From: Gemmatimonadota bacterium
GTDB lineage: Bacteria > Gemmatimonadota > Gemmatimonadetes > Longimicrobiales > Gaopeijiaceae
Assembly: GCA_009692105.1 (NCBI GenBank)
Contig: SHZS01000001.1
Location: 41,476 to 105,475 of the forward strand
Direction: 5' to 3'
DNA length: 64,000 nt
The number at the start of each line of letters is the position of its first letter. Positions within the stretch are counted from its first letter, which is position 1. Position numbers and translations under genes: made by a program. This document shows positions 33,724 through 42,214 of the stretch, piece by piece. The notes beneath the pieces are model-generated. The model saw only the letters and a program-made list of their open reading frames with translations, did not search any database and was not told where the DNA came from.

Positions 33724-35013
33724 ATGATCGGGATCGTCGGCGGGGGGATCTCCGGGCTGTTCCTCCTCCACTTCCTCAGAGAACGAGGGGTGGATGCCGT
33801 CCTCTTCGAGGCGGCGGAGGTTCCCGGTGGGGTCATGAAGAGCCTCACCGTCCAGGGGCCGTCGGGTTCCGTGACCGCAGACCTCGGCCCCCAGCGGATG
33901 CGACTCACCGCAGGGCTCGGGCAAGTCGTGGATCGGGTGGGACTCCGCTCGCTAGTCCTCCGGGCTCCCACCGGCATCCCGTTCACAGTCCTCCACGCTG
34001 GACGCCTCATTCGAGCACCCGTGAGCGTCCGGGAGGCCCTTTCGACTCCGCTGATCTCCACAGCCGGTAAGATCCGCGCCCTGCGAGACCTGTTCACGGC
34101 GGCGCCCCGGCCGGACGAGTCGGTGGCGGAGGCGCTCACGAGAAAGCTCGGCCGGGAGATCTCGACCCGCCTTGCCGCGCCCCTCCTCGGGGGGCTCTAT
34201 GCGTCGGATCCGGCCCGGATGGAAGCGCGGGACACGCTCATTCCAGCGCTCGAGCGGGCAGGCGGAGGGCGGAGCCTCCTTCTCGCTCTGCGCCGCGCGG
34301 CGAAGTGGGAACGCATTCCGGTCGTCTCTTTCACGGGAGGGATGGGCGCGCTGCCCCACGCACTCGTAGAAAGGCACCGCGAGCACGTCCACCTCGGCGC
34401 TCCGGTGACCGGCATCGAGCGGCGTCCCCCTGGGGGCTTCGACCTCGTCGCTGGGAACCAGCGGGTCGCCGTCGACGAGGTCGTCCTCACCCTCCCAGCG
34501 CCCGAAGCCGCACCGCTCGTCCGATCCATCTCGCCGGACGCGGGAGACCGGCTCGCCGCCCTCCGCTACAACCCGCTCGCGGTCGTCCCACTGGTTGCGG
34601 CGGACGACACCGGGCTCGGGGCCGGGCTCCGCCGAATGGGGTCGGGGTTCAAGGTCACGCTGGAGGATGACTTCGCCACGCGAGGCGTGACCGCGCACGA
34701 GGCCCTCTTCGATCGGAAGGGCCTCTTCACCGCGTTCCTGGGTGGAATGGGAAGGGAGGAGGTCCTGGACCGACCCGACAGGGAGATCCTCGAGATCGCA
34801 CGGACCGACTTCCGGAGAATCACGGGGACGGATGCGACGCCGCTACTCGTCCACCGTACGCGGATGCCGGCCTGGGATCGGAGCTGGCGCGCCCTCGACG
34901 GGCTCGAGCTGCCGAAGGGGATCCGCCTGTGCGCCGCCTATACGGACCGCCCCGGAATCCCAGGTCGGCTGGAGAGCGCCCGGCGCACTGCCGAGAAGAT
35001 CGCAAGCGCGTGA
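33724..35013 (+). CDS. hemY: Protoporphyrinogen oxidase, FAD type
   Basis: The 429-residue protein has an N-terminal FAD loop (IVGGGISGLFLLHFLRERG) and LFEAAEVPGGV, then the amine-oxidase-type core with LGPQRMRL, RLAAPLLGGLYASDPARM and a C-terminal FAD-binding segment around GLELPKGIRLCAAY. It oxidises protoporphyrinogen or coproporphyrinogen IX in late heme synthesis. Whether it acts before or after the iron insertion step cannot be settled here, because a coproheme-dependent route would use the same protein family. hemE and hemH lie about 4-6 kb downstream on the same strand. The start is the last ATG of a repeat-built chain. Confidence 0.85.
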   Translation: MIGIVGGGISGLFLLHFLRERGVDAVLFEAAEVPGGVMKSLTVQGPSGSVTADLGPQRMRLTAGLGQVVDRVGLRSLVLRAPTGIPFTVLHAGRLIRAPVSVREALSTPLISTAGKIRALRDLFTAAPRPDESVAEALTRKLGREISTRLAAPLLGGLYASDPARMEARDTLIPALERAGGGRSLLLALRRAAKWERIPVVSFTGGMGALPHALVERHREHVHLGAPVTGIERRPPGGFDLVAGNQRVAVDEVVLTLPAPEAAPLVRSISPDAGDRLAALRYNPLAVVPLVAADDTGLGAGLRRMGSGFKVTLEDDFATRGVTAHEALFDRKGLFTAFLGGMGREEVLDRPDREILEIARTDFRRITGTDATPLLVHRTRMPAWDRSWRALDGLELPKGIRLCAAYTDRPGIPGRLESARRTAEKIASA

Positions 35014-35049
35014 GCGACGCGGCAGTGGGCGTCCGCCGAGAACGCGCCC

Positions 35050-35571
35050 CTACTCCGTGATCGCTTCCGAGTAGCGCGGGTTCACGACCCACTTTCCCCC
35101 GTCGAGGACCTTCCGATCCCAGGGAAAGATGACCGTCGAATCGGTCTCGAGTGCCCAGTGGTCCGGGCTATACCCTCGGGGACGGACGAACACGGCAGCC
35201 GTGCGGATGTCCGCGGGTCCCGCATCCCGTAGCGCCGCGATGCCCAGGCGGAACGTCTCACCCGAGGTCGTGATCTCGTCCACGAGCACGACCCGCTTCC
35301 CACGAATCTGCGGCGGGGCAGCGGACAGGACGGCGGGCCGCTCCCTCACCCGCTTGCGGCCGTCCCAGCGCGAGATCGTCATCGAGTAGAAGTCGACCTG
35401 GAGGATCGAGGCGAGCACAGCCTCGGGAATCACGCCGGCGCGTGCGATGCCGATCACGACCTCCGGCCCGTAGGCCTGTCCCACCCGCATGGCAAGCGCA
35501 CGGCAGAGCTCACCGAACATCTCCCAGGTGAGATCCATGTAGTCGTCCGGTTGACCGCGCGGGAGTCCCAT
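35050..35571 (-). CDS. Purine phosphoribosyltransferase-like protein
   Basis: The 173-residue protein has the PRPP loop VVLVDEITTSGETF (about 97-110) and an early VIGIARAGVIPEAVLA. The C-terminal GYSPDHWALETDSTVIFPW resembles xanthine/hypoxanthine phosphoribosyltransferases (Gpt type). It should salvage a purine base using PRPP; which base is not known. It converges with hemY, with 36 bases between the stops. ATG 35571 is the first start of the conserved part; an internal ATG (residue 12) is possible. Confidence 0.8.
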   Translation of the reverse strand: MGLPRGQPDDYMDLTWEMFGELCRALAMRVGQAYGPEVVIGIARAGVIPEAVLASILQVDFYSMTISRWDGRKRVRERPAVLSAAPPQIRGKRVVLVDEITTSGETFRLGIAALRDAGPADIRTAAVFVRPRGYSPDHWALETDSTVIFPWDRKVLDGGKWVVNPRYSEAITE

Positions 35572-35605
35572 GGCATCGTCGTAGAAGGCTCAACAGGGAG
35601 CTCCG

Positions 35606-36055
35606 ATGGACGCAGACATCCAGAAGGAGGCCGACCTCCGGCTCGCTGGTGCGCTCGAGCGCACCGGAGCCCGGGATCCGAGGGAGGCGTACCGAGACCT
35701 CCTGAAGGAGCTCCGGGGTCGGAGCAAGGATGCGTACGAGGAAGCGGTCCGTGAGTACAGGACGACCGTGCTGGAGCCCATCGCCGAGGCGGGAGCCGAT
35801 CCCGTCCAGGCGTGGCTCGAGTTCGGGTGCCGGCTCGCGAAGAGGCTGCACCCGGGACAAGCGGTCGTCCTGAACGAAGCTGGGCGTGCTCGTCCGCTCG
35901 AGCCGCCCCCCGGCCCCGACGCGCTGATCCTCCATGTGCCGGAGGAGCGCAGGGCGCGCGCCATGATCCTCGGGATGCCCCGCGAACTCACGCCGGCACA
36001 GCGAGCCGCGGTGGACCTCCTCGCCTTGGGGAAGGTCAAGCTCCAGGACGCCTGA
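35606..36055 (+). CDS. Conserved small protein of unknown function
   Basis: The 149-residue soluble protein begins with helices (MDADIQKEADLRLAGALERT ... YRDLLKELRGRSKDAYEEAV) and ends with a strand pair and ELTPAQRAAVDLLALGKVKL. It is highly charged, without signal peptide or known motif. GGGAG just before ATG 35606 and GC-rich third positions show that it is a real gene. It diverges from the phosphoribosyltransferase gene. Confidence 0.7.
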   Translation: MDADIQKEADLRLAGALERTGARDPREAYRDLLKELRGRSKDAYEEAVREYRTTVLEPIAEAGADPVQAWLEFGCRLAKRLHPGQAVVLNEAGRARPLEPPPGPDALILHVPEERRARAMILGMPRELTPAQRAAVDLLALGKVKLQDA

Positions 36056-36080
36056 ATCCTAGCCTTCAAGAGGACTCGAA

Positions 36081-36368
36081 ATGAGCTCGAACGACACGAG
36101 GGTGCACACCTCGAAGAACATGGTATGGACGCCTCGACCGGGGTGGGCCACGATCCGCCTGGTGGGCGTCTGTGCGAACCGGTCGCTCCGGCGAGGACAG
36201 GTCGTGACCCACTCCCCGGCGGAGGATCATCCCGTTCCCGGACTCCGCCACGAGCTGGTCCCCGGGACAGCCGTGATCGTGATGGCCGAAGCTGCACACC
36301 TCATTGAGGACGACCTCCATCTGGTCCCGGAGGTCGCGGTGGTCGCCGTCGGCGAGGCCCTGCCCTGA
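36081..36368 (+). CDS. Small protein of unknown function
   Basis: The 95-residue frame begins MSSNDTRVHTSKNMVWTPRP and ends with valine-rich strands (VPGTAVIVMAEAAHLIEDDL ... VAVVAVGEALP). AGAGGA lies just upstream of ATG 36081. Third codon positions are almost all G or C, supporting a real coding region, in contrast to the antisense frame across the same region. No family was recognised. Confidence 0.55.
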   Translation: MSSNDTRVHTSKNMVWTPRPGWATIRLVGVCANRSLRRGQVVTHSPAEDHPVPGLRHELVPGTAVIVMAEAAHLIEDDLHLVPEVAVVAVGEALP

Positions 36369-36382
36369 GGTGAGCCAAGGGC

Positions 36383-36661
36383 TCACCACCTACGGCCTCC
36401 ACGGCCACGCACGCCCACGATCAGGCCCGCCGCCGCCAGCGTCCACGGCAGGTACTGGCCGAACACGTTGGCTGGAGTGGTCCCGAACTGCCCGCGGACG
36501 TACTGCACCAGGTGGACCGTCACCGTGACGGCGTAGAGCAAGAGGAAGAGCGCCGAAGAAAGACTGATGACGACCTGGAAGAAGGGGTGCGAGGAGTCCA
36601 GCCAGCGCCCGTACGCAACCTCGGCCAGAAACCCCGCGACCAGGATCACCCCATTCTGCAC
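36383..36661 (-). CDS. Small membrane protein
   Basis: The 92-residue frame has two or three hydrophobic helices (ILVAGFLAEVAYG, VISLSSALFLLLYAVTVTV, WTLAAAGLIVGV) and a basic tail (RGRGGRRW). The listed start is GTG 36661; the frame continues upstream with IDLITIF-type helix sequence, so translation may start earlier. The 184 bases beyond hold no other gene I can support. Function unknown. Confidence 0.55.
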   Translation of the reverse strand: MQNGVILVAGFLAEVAYGRWLDSSHPFFQVVISLSSALFLLLYAVTVTVHLVQYVRGQFGTTPANVFGQYLPWTLAAAGLIVGVRGRGGRRW

Positions 36662-36845
36662 GAAGATCGTGATTAGATCGATCGCCTCGGCGACGCGATG
36701 GCGGATGCGATCGCCGAGCCCATGTCACTAGGGGTGGAGCACGGATGCTCCAGAGTGGATAGGTGATCCCACGCACCCCTACCGCACGCCCATACTGCGC
36801 GCCCCGGATGCCAGGAGGCAAGCTACGGCGGGGCCTCCTAGGGGG

Positions 36846-37781
36846 TCAACGATCCGGGTGGGCCGAGTAGAGCGAGGTGCTCAGGTATCGGGCTCCCGAG
36901 TCGGGCGAGATTGCGACCACCCGGTGTCCGCGTCCCATCCGCTTCGCGACCTGGAGCGCCGCGAGCACGATCGCCCCGGAGCTCATCCCTAGGAAGAGTC
37001 CCTCCTCGCGCACCAGACGTCGCGCCAGGGGGAAGGCTTCTTCCTCCCATTGGGGCAGGATCTCGTCCACGACCGTCAGGTCCAGGTTGGCCGGAATGAA
37101 CCCCGGGCCCATCCCCTGGAATTCGTGCTGCCCCCGCTCCTTCCCCGAAATGACCGCGGAACGCGCCGGCTCCACGACCACGACATGGACGTTCCGGTCG
37201 TGCTCCTTCAGGTAACGGCCCACCCCGGTGATCGTGCCCCCGGTGCCGGAGCCATAGACGAACGCGTCGATCCGCCCCTCCATGTCACGCCAGATCTCGG
37301 GGGCCGTCGTCTCGTAATGGACTTGGGGGTTTGCAGGATTCGCGAACTGGTTCGGGTAGAACGCGCCGAGCTCTTTCTCGAGCTCCTCCGCCTTCTCGAT
37401 CGCCGCGAGCATGCGGCGCTCCGGATCCGTGAGCACGAGTTCTGCCCCGAAGGACGTAAGCGTGATCTTGCGCTCATCGCTCATCTGGGCGGGAAGGCAG
37501 AGGACGAGGCGGTACCCGCGCACCGCCGCGATCTGCGCAAGCCCGATTCCGGTGTTCCCCGACGTCGGCTCGACGATCGTCGCTCCGGGGCGGAGGAGCC
37601 CCCGCTTCTCCGCGTCGTCGATCATGGCCTTGGCCGTGCGGTCCTTGATCGAGCCCCCGGGGTTCATCCCCTCGAGCTTGATCCATACCTCGGCCATGTC
37701 CGGCTCGACCACCCGGAGGAGCCGGACCATCGGGGTGTTGCCGATGTGATCGTCCACCCGAGGGCCGGACGACGCCTTCAC
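36846..37781 (-). CDS. cysK: Cysteine synthase family PLP enzyme
   Basis: The 311-residue enzyme is of the O-acetylserine sulfhydrylase type, making cysteine from O-acetylserine and sulfide. It has the PLP lysine in GSIKDRTA, the substrate loop TSGNTGIGLA, and GSGTGGTITGVGRYLK. The C-terminal SSGAIVLAALQVAKR is normal. Cystathionine beta-synthase of the short form is a close alternative. GTG 37781 overlaps the thyX stop (GTGA), so it is translationally coupled with thyX. Confidence 0.9.
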   Translation of the reverse strand: MKASSGPRVDDHIGNTPMVRLLRVVEPDMAEVWIKLEGMNPGGSIKDRTAKAMIDDAEKRGLLRPGATIVEPTSGNTGIGLAQIAAVRGYRLVLCLPAQMSDERKITLTSFGAELVLTDPERRMLAAIEKAEELEKELGAFYPNQFANPANPQVHYETTAPEIWRDMEGRIDAFVYGSGTGGTITGVGRYLKEHDRNVHVVVVEPARSAVISGKERGQHEFQGMGPGFIPANLDLTVVDEILPQWEEEAFPLARRLVREEGLFLGMSSGAIVLAALQVAKRMGRGHRVVAISPDSGARYLSTSLYSAHPDR

Positions 37782-38761
37782 TCGAACACGCCCGGAACGG
37801 CCCGCTCCATCTCCGTGGAGACTGCTTCGGCCGCCCGCATCTGGGAGAGGTCCAGATCGAAGTCCGGCAGGACAGACGGCTCGAGCTTTTCCCGAAGCTC
37901 CTGGATCTCCCGGCTGGAGAGCCCGAGCGTCGCGAGATCGGGACCCGTCAGCTCCCCTGCCCCTTCGCGGACCGACACCCCGTCCTCCCCCCTCGGCCCG
38001 ATCAGTCGCTGGAGGGCCCCTAATTCCCCCCGGCTCATCGGCGCGCCGCCCAGCTGGTAGTCGAGCCACGCCTCGAAGGAGAGGGGCGCCACGCGCTTCA
38101 CCATCCCGCCCATCACACGAGCGTACTCCTGGATCTCCCACTGCGCGTGAGGATCGGCCCTGAGCGACAGGAAGTGGAGGAGGTTGTGGAGGTCGATCTT
38201 CCAGTACCACTGGGTATAGGTGGAGAGCGGAAGATCGATGCGCGCCAGCTCCCGGGCCACGTCCTCCTGGAGGAGCCACTCGTATCCGGCCGACGCCTCG
38301 GCCCGGATCTTATCCCAGCGCTCGACCGCGCCCTGCCATACCTCGCGCGGGGCTGCGGCTCCCCGGCCTTGCCGGTTCGAGCCGCTCTGGAGACCGAGCT
38401 GCGCGGGCTCGGGCTTGTAGAAGAGGAGCGGCATGAGGGAATAGCGTCCGCTGTACTCGTTCACGGAGGCCTGCCGGTGCCGTATCCACTGCCGCGCCAC
38501 GAACATCGGCATCGCGCAGTGGAACTTGAGCTCGACCATCTCGGATGGAGTGGTGTGCCGATGGCGCCGGAGGTAGCGGATGAGCCCCCGCGTCTGGGAG
38601 CGTTTCCGGGTGCCGTATCCGTAGCTCACTCGGGCTGCGCGCTCGACATCTTCGTCCGACCCCATGTAGTCCAGGAGTGACACGAATCCGTGGTCCAGGA
38701 CGGAGAAGTATCCGCCGAGGATCTCTTCCGCGGCAGGGATGGTGGGGCGTTTCGTTTCCAC
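37778..38761 (-). CDS. thyX: Flavin-dependent thymidylate synthase
   Basis: ThyX makes dTMP from dUMP with FAD and methylene-tetrahydrofolate, releasing tetrahydrofolate rather than dihydrofolate. The signature RHRQASVNEYSGRY lies near residue 93-106. At 327 residues it is longer than the usual 220-250, with an extra C-terminal part (about 240-327). GTG 38761 is the listed start. ThyX fits a cell that depends less on DHFR. It is coupled to cysK. Confidence 0.93.
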   Translation of the reverse strand: METKRPTIPAAEEILGGYFSVLDHGFVSLLDYMGSDEDVERAARVSYGYGTRKRSQTRGLIRYLRRHRHTTPSEMVELKFHCAMPMFVARQWIRHRQASVNEYSGRYSLMPLLFYKPEPAQLGLQSGSNRQGRGAAAPREVWQGAVERWDKIRAEASAGYEWLLQEDVARELARIDLPLSTYTQWYWKIDLHNLLHFLSLRADPHAQWEIQEYARVMGGMVKRVAPLSFEAWLDYQLGGAPMSRGELGALQRLIGPRGEDGVSVREGAGELTGPDLATLGLSSREIQELREKLEPSVLPDFDLDLSQMRAAEAVSTEMERAVPGVFE

Positions 38762-38874
38762 GTAGGATGCGGGGTCCGAGTTGGAGAAATCGTTAAACCA
38801 ATTGAGGAGTGAGGGCCGCCCAGGGCAATGGGAACCCCGGCAATTCGCCCACCACTCGCTCGCGCGACGTGGGC

Positions 38875-39954
38875 ATGAACGATCGCCTTCTGCGTGCGCT
38901 CCGGTGCGAGCCCGTGGACCGCACGCCGGTCTGGTTCATGCGGCAGGCCGGGCGCTCCCTCCCCCGCTACAGAGAGCTCAAGGGGGATCGGGATCTCCTA
39001 GAGGTGACCCGGGACTCCGAGCTCGCTGCCCAGATCACGGCCCTTCCCCTCGAGTACTTTCCAGTCGACGCCGCGGTCCTCTTCGCCGATATCTCGACGA
39101 TCTTCCTCGGGGCTGGGCTCGACGTGACGATCCAGAAGGGGGTGGGACCCCTCCTTCCCCATCCGTACGACACCCGGGAGCGCATCCGCTCCCTCGCACC
39201 GTTCGATCCTCGAGACACGCTGGACTTCGTGCTCGAGACGCTCCGAATCCTTCGGACGAGGCTGGACGTTCCCGTGATCGGGTTCGTCGGGGCCCCCTTC
39301 ACTCTCATGACGTACTTCGTCGAGTCTCCACGGTCCCGAGAGCGCCAGGGAACGAAGGTGTTCATGTGGCGGGAGACGGAGCTCTGGGACGAGCTCATGT
39401 CCTATTGGACCGAGCACATCCTGGCCTTCGCCCGGGCCCAGTCCGAGGCCGGCGCGGCTGCCATCCAGCTGTTCGACTCGTGGGCCGGGTGCCTCGGGCC
39501 TGAGGACTACCGCGAGTTCGTGCTCCCGTACACGCGCCGGATCCTGGACGGCCTCGCCGACTCGCAGATACCGTCCATCAACTTCGCCACGGGAAACCCC
39601 GCGCTGATCCCCCTCCTCGTAGAGGGTGGGGGGGACGCGATTGGGCTCGATTGGAGGCTCCCTATCGACGAGGCCTGGGAGCGGATCGGGTTCGACCGCG
39701 CCATCCAGGGGAACTTGGACCCGGTCTCTCTCCTCGCGAGCAAGGAGATCGCCGTTGCTCGGACAGACGAGATCCTGCGCCGGATAGCCGGGCGCCCGGG
39801 GCACATCTTCAACGTCGGACACGGCATTCTGCCGGAGACGGATCCCGCGGTGATTCGGGCCGTGGTCGAGCACGTGCATTCGGTGGACCCCGCCGATCTC
39901 AGGGCAGCCGGGAAGGGCGCGCACGCACGACGAGGGCAGAAGTCGGTGTCATGA
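38875..39954 (+). CDS. hemE: Uroporphyrinogen decarboxylase
   Basis: HemE removes four acetate carboxyls from uroporphyrinogen III to give coproporphyrinogen III. From ATG 38875 it is 359 residues. It has the signature TPVWFMRQAGRSLPRYRELK, the Asp loop VLFADIST, and GFVGAPFTLMTYFVE. The end has HIFNVGHGILPETDP. The conserved domain starts exactly at this ATG, so the longer frame from 38809 is not used. The stop overlaps the hemH start (ATGA). Confidence 0.96.
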   Translation: MNDRLLRALRCEPVDRTPVWFMRQAGRSLPRYRELKGDRDLLEVTRDSELAAQITALPLEYFPVDAAVLFADISTIFLGAGLDVTIQKGVGPLLPHPYDTRERIRSLAPFDPRDTLDFVLETLRILRTRLDVPVIGFVGAPFTLMTYFVESPRSRERQGTKVFMWRETELWDELMSYWTEHILAFARAQSEAGAAAIQLFDSWAGCLGPEDYREFVLPYTRRILDGLADSQIPSINFATGNPALIPLLVEGGGDAIGLDWRLPIDEAWERIGFDRAIQGNLDPVSLLASKEIAVARTDEILRRIAGRPGHIFNVGHGILPETDPAVIRAVVEHVHSVDPADLRAAGKGAHARRGQKSVS

Positions 39955-41036
39955 AGGACGCCGTGATCGTGTTGAACTTCGGCGAGCCTTCAAAGCCCGC
40001 CCTCGAGGAGGTGATTCCCTTCCTCGAGCGGATCTTCCTCACCAATGCGAACCTCGAGGCACACGCCACTCCCGAGGAGAGGCAGAAGAGAAGCCGAGAG
40101 CTGGCCGAACGCCGCGCGCCGGGGCTGATCGAGGCGTACGAACGGATCGGCTCCTCCCCAATGAACGCGCAGGCCAACGCGCAGGCACGGGCCCTCGGGA
40201 TGGAGCTGCACCGTCGGGGCCGCCGGATTCCGGTATACTCAGCCTTCCAGTTCACGCCGCCGCTCGTCGCGGACATGGTCGACAAGGCATGTAGGGATGG
40301 AGTCACCCGCCTCGTCGGCCTCCCTATCTATCCCCTCTGCGGTCCATCCACCACGGTCGCCGCCCTGAACGAAGTGCAGCGCGCGATCGATGGCCTTGCT
40401 TGGGACGTGGAGTACCTCGGGATCTCGGGCTGGCACGGGCACCCGGCGTACCTGGAGCTTCGGGCCGATCGGATTCGTCGCCTTGCAGATGAGAGAGGTG
40501 TAAGCCTCGACGATCCCGAGACCCGTCTGGTCTTCTCGGCGCACGGGACGCCGAAGCGCTACCTCGACGAGGGAAGCCGGTACGAGGAGTACGTGAAGGA
40601 GTTCTGCGCCGACATCGCGAGGAGGCTGGGCGTGGCTCACTACGAACTGGGCTACCAGAACCACGCCAACCGGAACATCAGGTGGACCGAGCCGGGGATC
40701 GAGGTAGTGGTGGAGCAGCTCCGGGCGAAGAGGATCGTGGTGGATGCCGTCTCTTTCATGCACGAGCAATCCGAGACCCTGGCCGAGCTCGACCTGGAGC
40801 TGAAAGAGAAGGCGGAAATGACGGGGCTCGAGTTCCACCGGGTCCCGATCCCCCACGACGATCCGCGCTTCGCACGCATGCTGGCCGATCTCGTCGATGG
40901 GGTGCTGGCTTCCGAGACCGCGGGCGTCCTCTCCCTCGCTCCATGCCGCTGCCGCCCGGCGCTCGGAACGTTCTGCCTGAACGCCCCTCCAGATCCACAG
41001 CCACGAAGGGCGGCGGCTAGGAAAGCCCTTCCCTAG
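39951..41036 (+). CDS. hemH: Ferrochelatase, with Fe-S-type cysteine cluster
   Basis: HemH inserts iron into protoporphyrin or coproporphyrin. The 361-residue protein has VLNFGEPSKP, SAFQFTPP, the catalytic His198 in LVFSAHGTP, and SFMHEQSETLAELD with acidic residues facing the active site. Cys130 (in PIYPLCGPS) and the C-terminal C332, C334 and C342 (PCRCRPALGTFC) match the pattern of [2Fe-2S] ferrochelatases, where one internal and three C-terminal cysteines bind the cluster. Its stop overlaps the facing DUF3810 stop by three bases. Confidence 0.93.
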   Translation: MKDAVIVLNFGEPSKPALEEVIPFLERIFLTNANLEAHATPEERQKRSRELAERRAPGLIEAYERIGSSPMNAQANAQARALGMELHRRGRRIPVYSAFQFTPPLVADMVDKACRDGVTRLVGLPIYPLCGPSTTVAALNEVQRAIDGLAWDVEYLGISGWHGHPAYLELRADRIRRLADERGVSLDDPETRLVFSAHGTPKRYLDEGSRYEEYVKEFCADIARRLGVAHYELGYQNHANRNIRWTEPGIEVVVEQLRAKRIVVDAVSFMHEQSETLAELDLELKEKAEMTGLEFHRVPIPHDDPRFARMLADLVDGVLASETAGVLSLAPCRCRPALGTFCLNAPPDPQPRRAAARKALP

Positions 41037-42214
41037 AAGAGCGCGTCCGCCCCCCGCTCCCGGGCGAGCGCGATGAATACCCAGGTGCTTCCCGCGTAGC
41101 TTCCAACCCCCTCTTCAATCCCATGGGATCGGAGCATCGCGTCGTTCACCCGCGTGGCCACGGCCGCGACCGGCGTCCGCGCCGGCTCCCAGTAGAGGTT
41201 CAGATCCTGGAGGTCCCGTTCCACCCCGGGGAGCCGCGCCCCGGTGACCACGCTTGCTCCTTCCGTGGAGACCCCCTGGAGCGCTAGAACGAGCTGCCTC
41301 TGGAGAAAGCTGTACGCGGCATAGCGGAGGATCGGGTCCGGCGACTCCTTGGCAGCGAGGAAGCCCAGCACGTTCGCGTCCGCCTCCGACGCGAAGCCGC
41401 GCTGGTGAGCCATCTCGTGCCCGAGCTCCTTCCCCAGGAGCACACCGGGAAGGTCCCGGAGAACGAGCGCCTCGCCCGTATATGGGAAGTGTACCCCGGC
41501 AAGGCCGAGGCGCTTTACGAGCGGAGTCGCGAGGAAGCCCTTTGGCGCACCGAAGGAGCTGCTCACACTAGCCGGCAGATCATACTGCGCCTGCACCCGG
41601 GACCAGCCCTCCTCCAGCGCCGGAACCAGAGACCGGAGGGCGGGCGCAGCCGTCGGCTCGCCGGCGTCATCCCTGTGATGGATCTCTCGATAGAGCTCGT
41701 TCGTGATCTCCACGGACCTAGCCGCGAGACTCCGCAGCTCGTCGGTCGAGACCTCTCCGCCCGGCTCGATGCCGAGGCGTGTCGCCAGGTTGGGCCGGGC
41801 ATACTGGAAGCCCCACAGGACGTAGAAGAGGAAGACGAGGATCCCCACGTCGTGCGCGAATCGGAGCCCTCCGCGGGCGATGGTGCGACGGGCTCCGTCC
41901 TCTCGCCGGCGGATCGTGCCGGTCCCTCGGGCGAGGCCAATCCCCTGGCGCAGGGCCACGGCGATCACGACGAACTCAGCCAGGGAGAAGGGAGCGATCC
42001 CCGTGGCGCGGGAGAGATACCGACGGAGCCAAGGGACGGGACCCGACCCCGCGACGAACTCAGCAACAGCAGGGTTGGACGAAAGCAGCCAGTACCCGAC
42101 CCAACCCATCACACCGAGCATCGCCCCGAGGAGGTAGCGGCGGAGGCGGAGTGGCGGACGTGGGGTCAAGCGGGCATCACGGGAGCGCGCGGTACCACTC
42201 CACCCAACCCGCAT
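41033..42214 (-). CDS. DUF3810 membrane metalloprotease-like protein
   Basis: The 393-residue protein has an N-terminal membrane anchor (about 27-48), a second hydrophobic segment (VVIAVALRQG), a third around VGILVFLFYVLWGFQYARPN and a zinc motif HEMAHQRGF (HExxH) with a downstream EADAN glutamate, the set of a membrane-tethered metallopeptidase. The substrate is unknown. The listed ATG 42214 overlaps the upstream peptidase by 38 bases; TTG 42169 is an alternative. Its stop meets the hemH stop. Confidence 0.8.
   Translation of the reverse strand: MRVGWSGTARSRDARLTPRPPLRLRRYLLGAMLGVMGWVGYWLLSSNPAVAEFVAGSGPVPWLRRYLSRATGIAPFSLAEFVVIAVALRQGIGLARGTGTIRRREDGARRTIARGGLRFAHDVGILVFLFYVLWGFQYARPNLATRLGIEPGGEVSTDELRSLAARSVEITNELYREIHHRDDAGEPTAAPALRSLVPALEEGWSRVQAQYDLPASVSSSFGAPKGFLATPLVKRLGLAGVHFPYTGEALVLRDLPGVLLGKELGHEMAHQRGFASEADANVLGFLAAKESPDPILRYAAYSFLQRQLVLALQGVSTEGASVVTGARLPGVERDLQDLNLYWEPARTPVAAVATRVNDAMLRSHGIEEGVGSYAGSTWVFIALARERGADALF

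Noticed and set aside
36066..36389. Minus-strand frame across 36081-36368
   Set aside because: The plus-strand frame has a ribosome site and strongly GC-biased third positions; the minus frame has neither.
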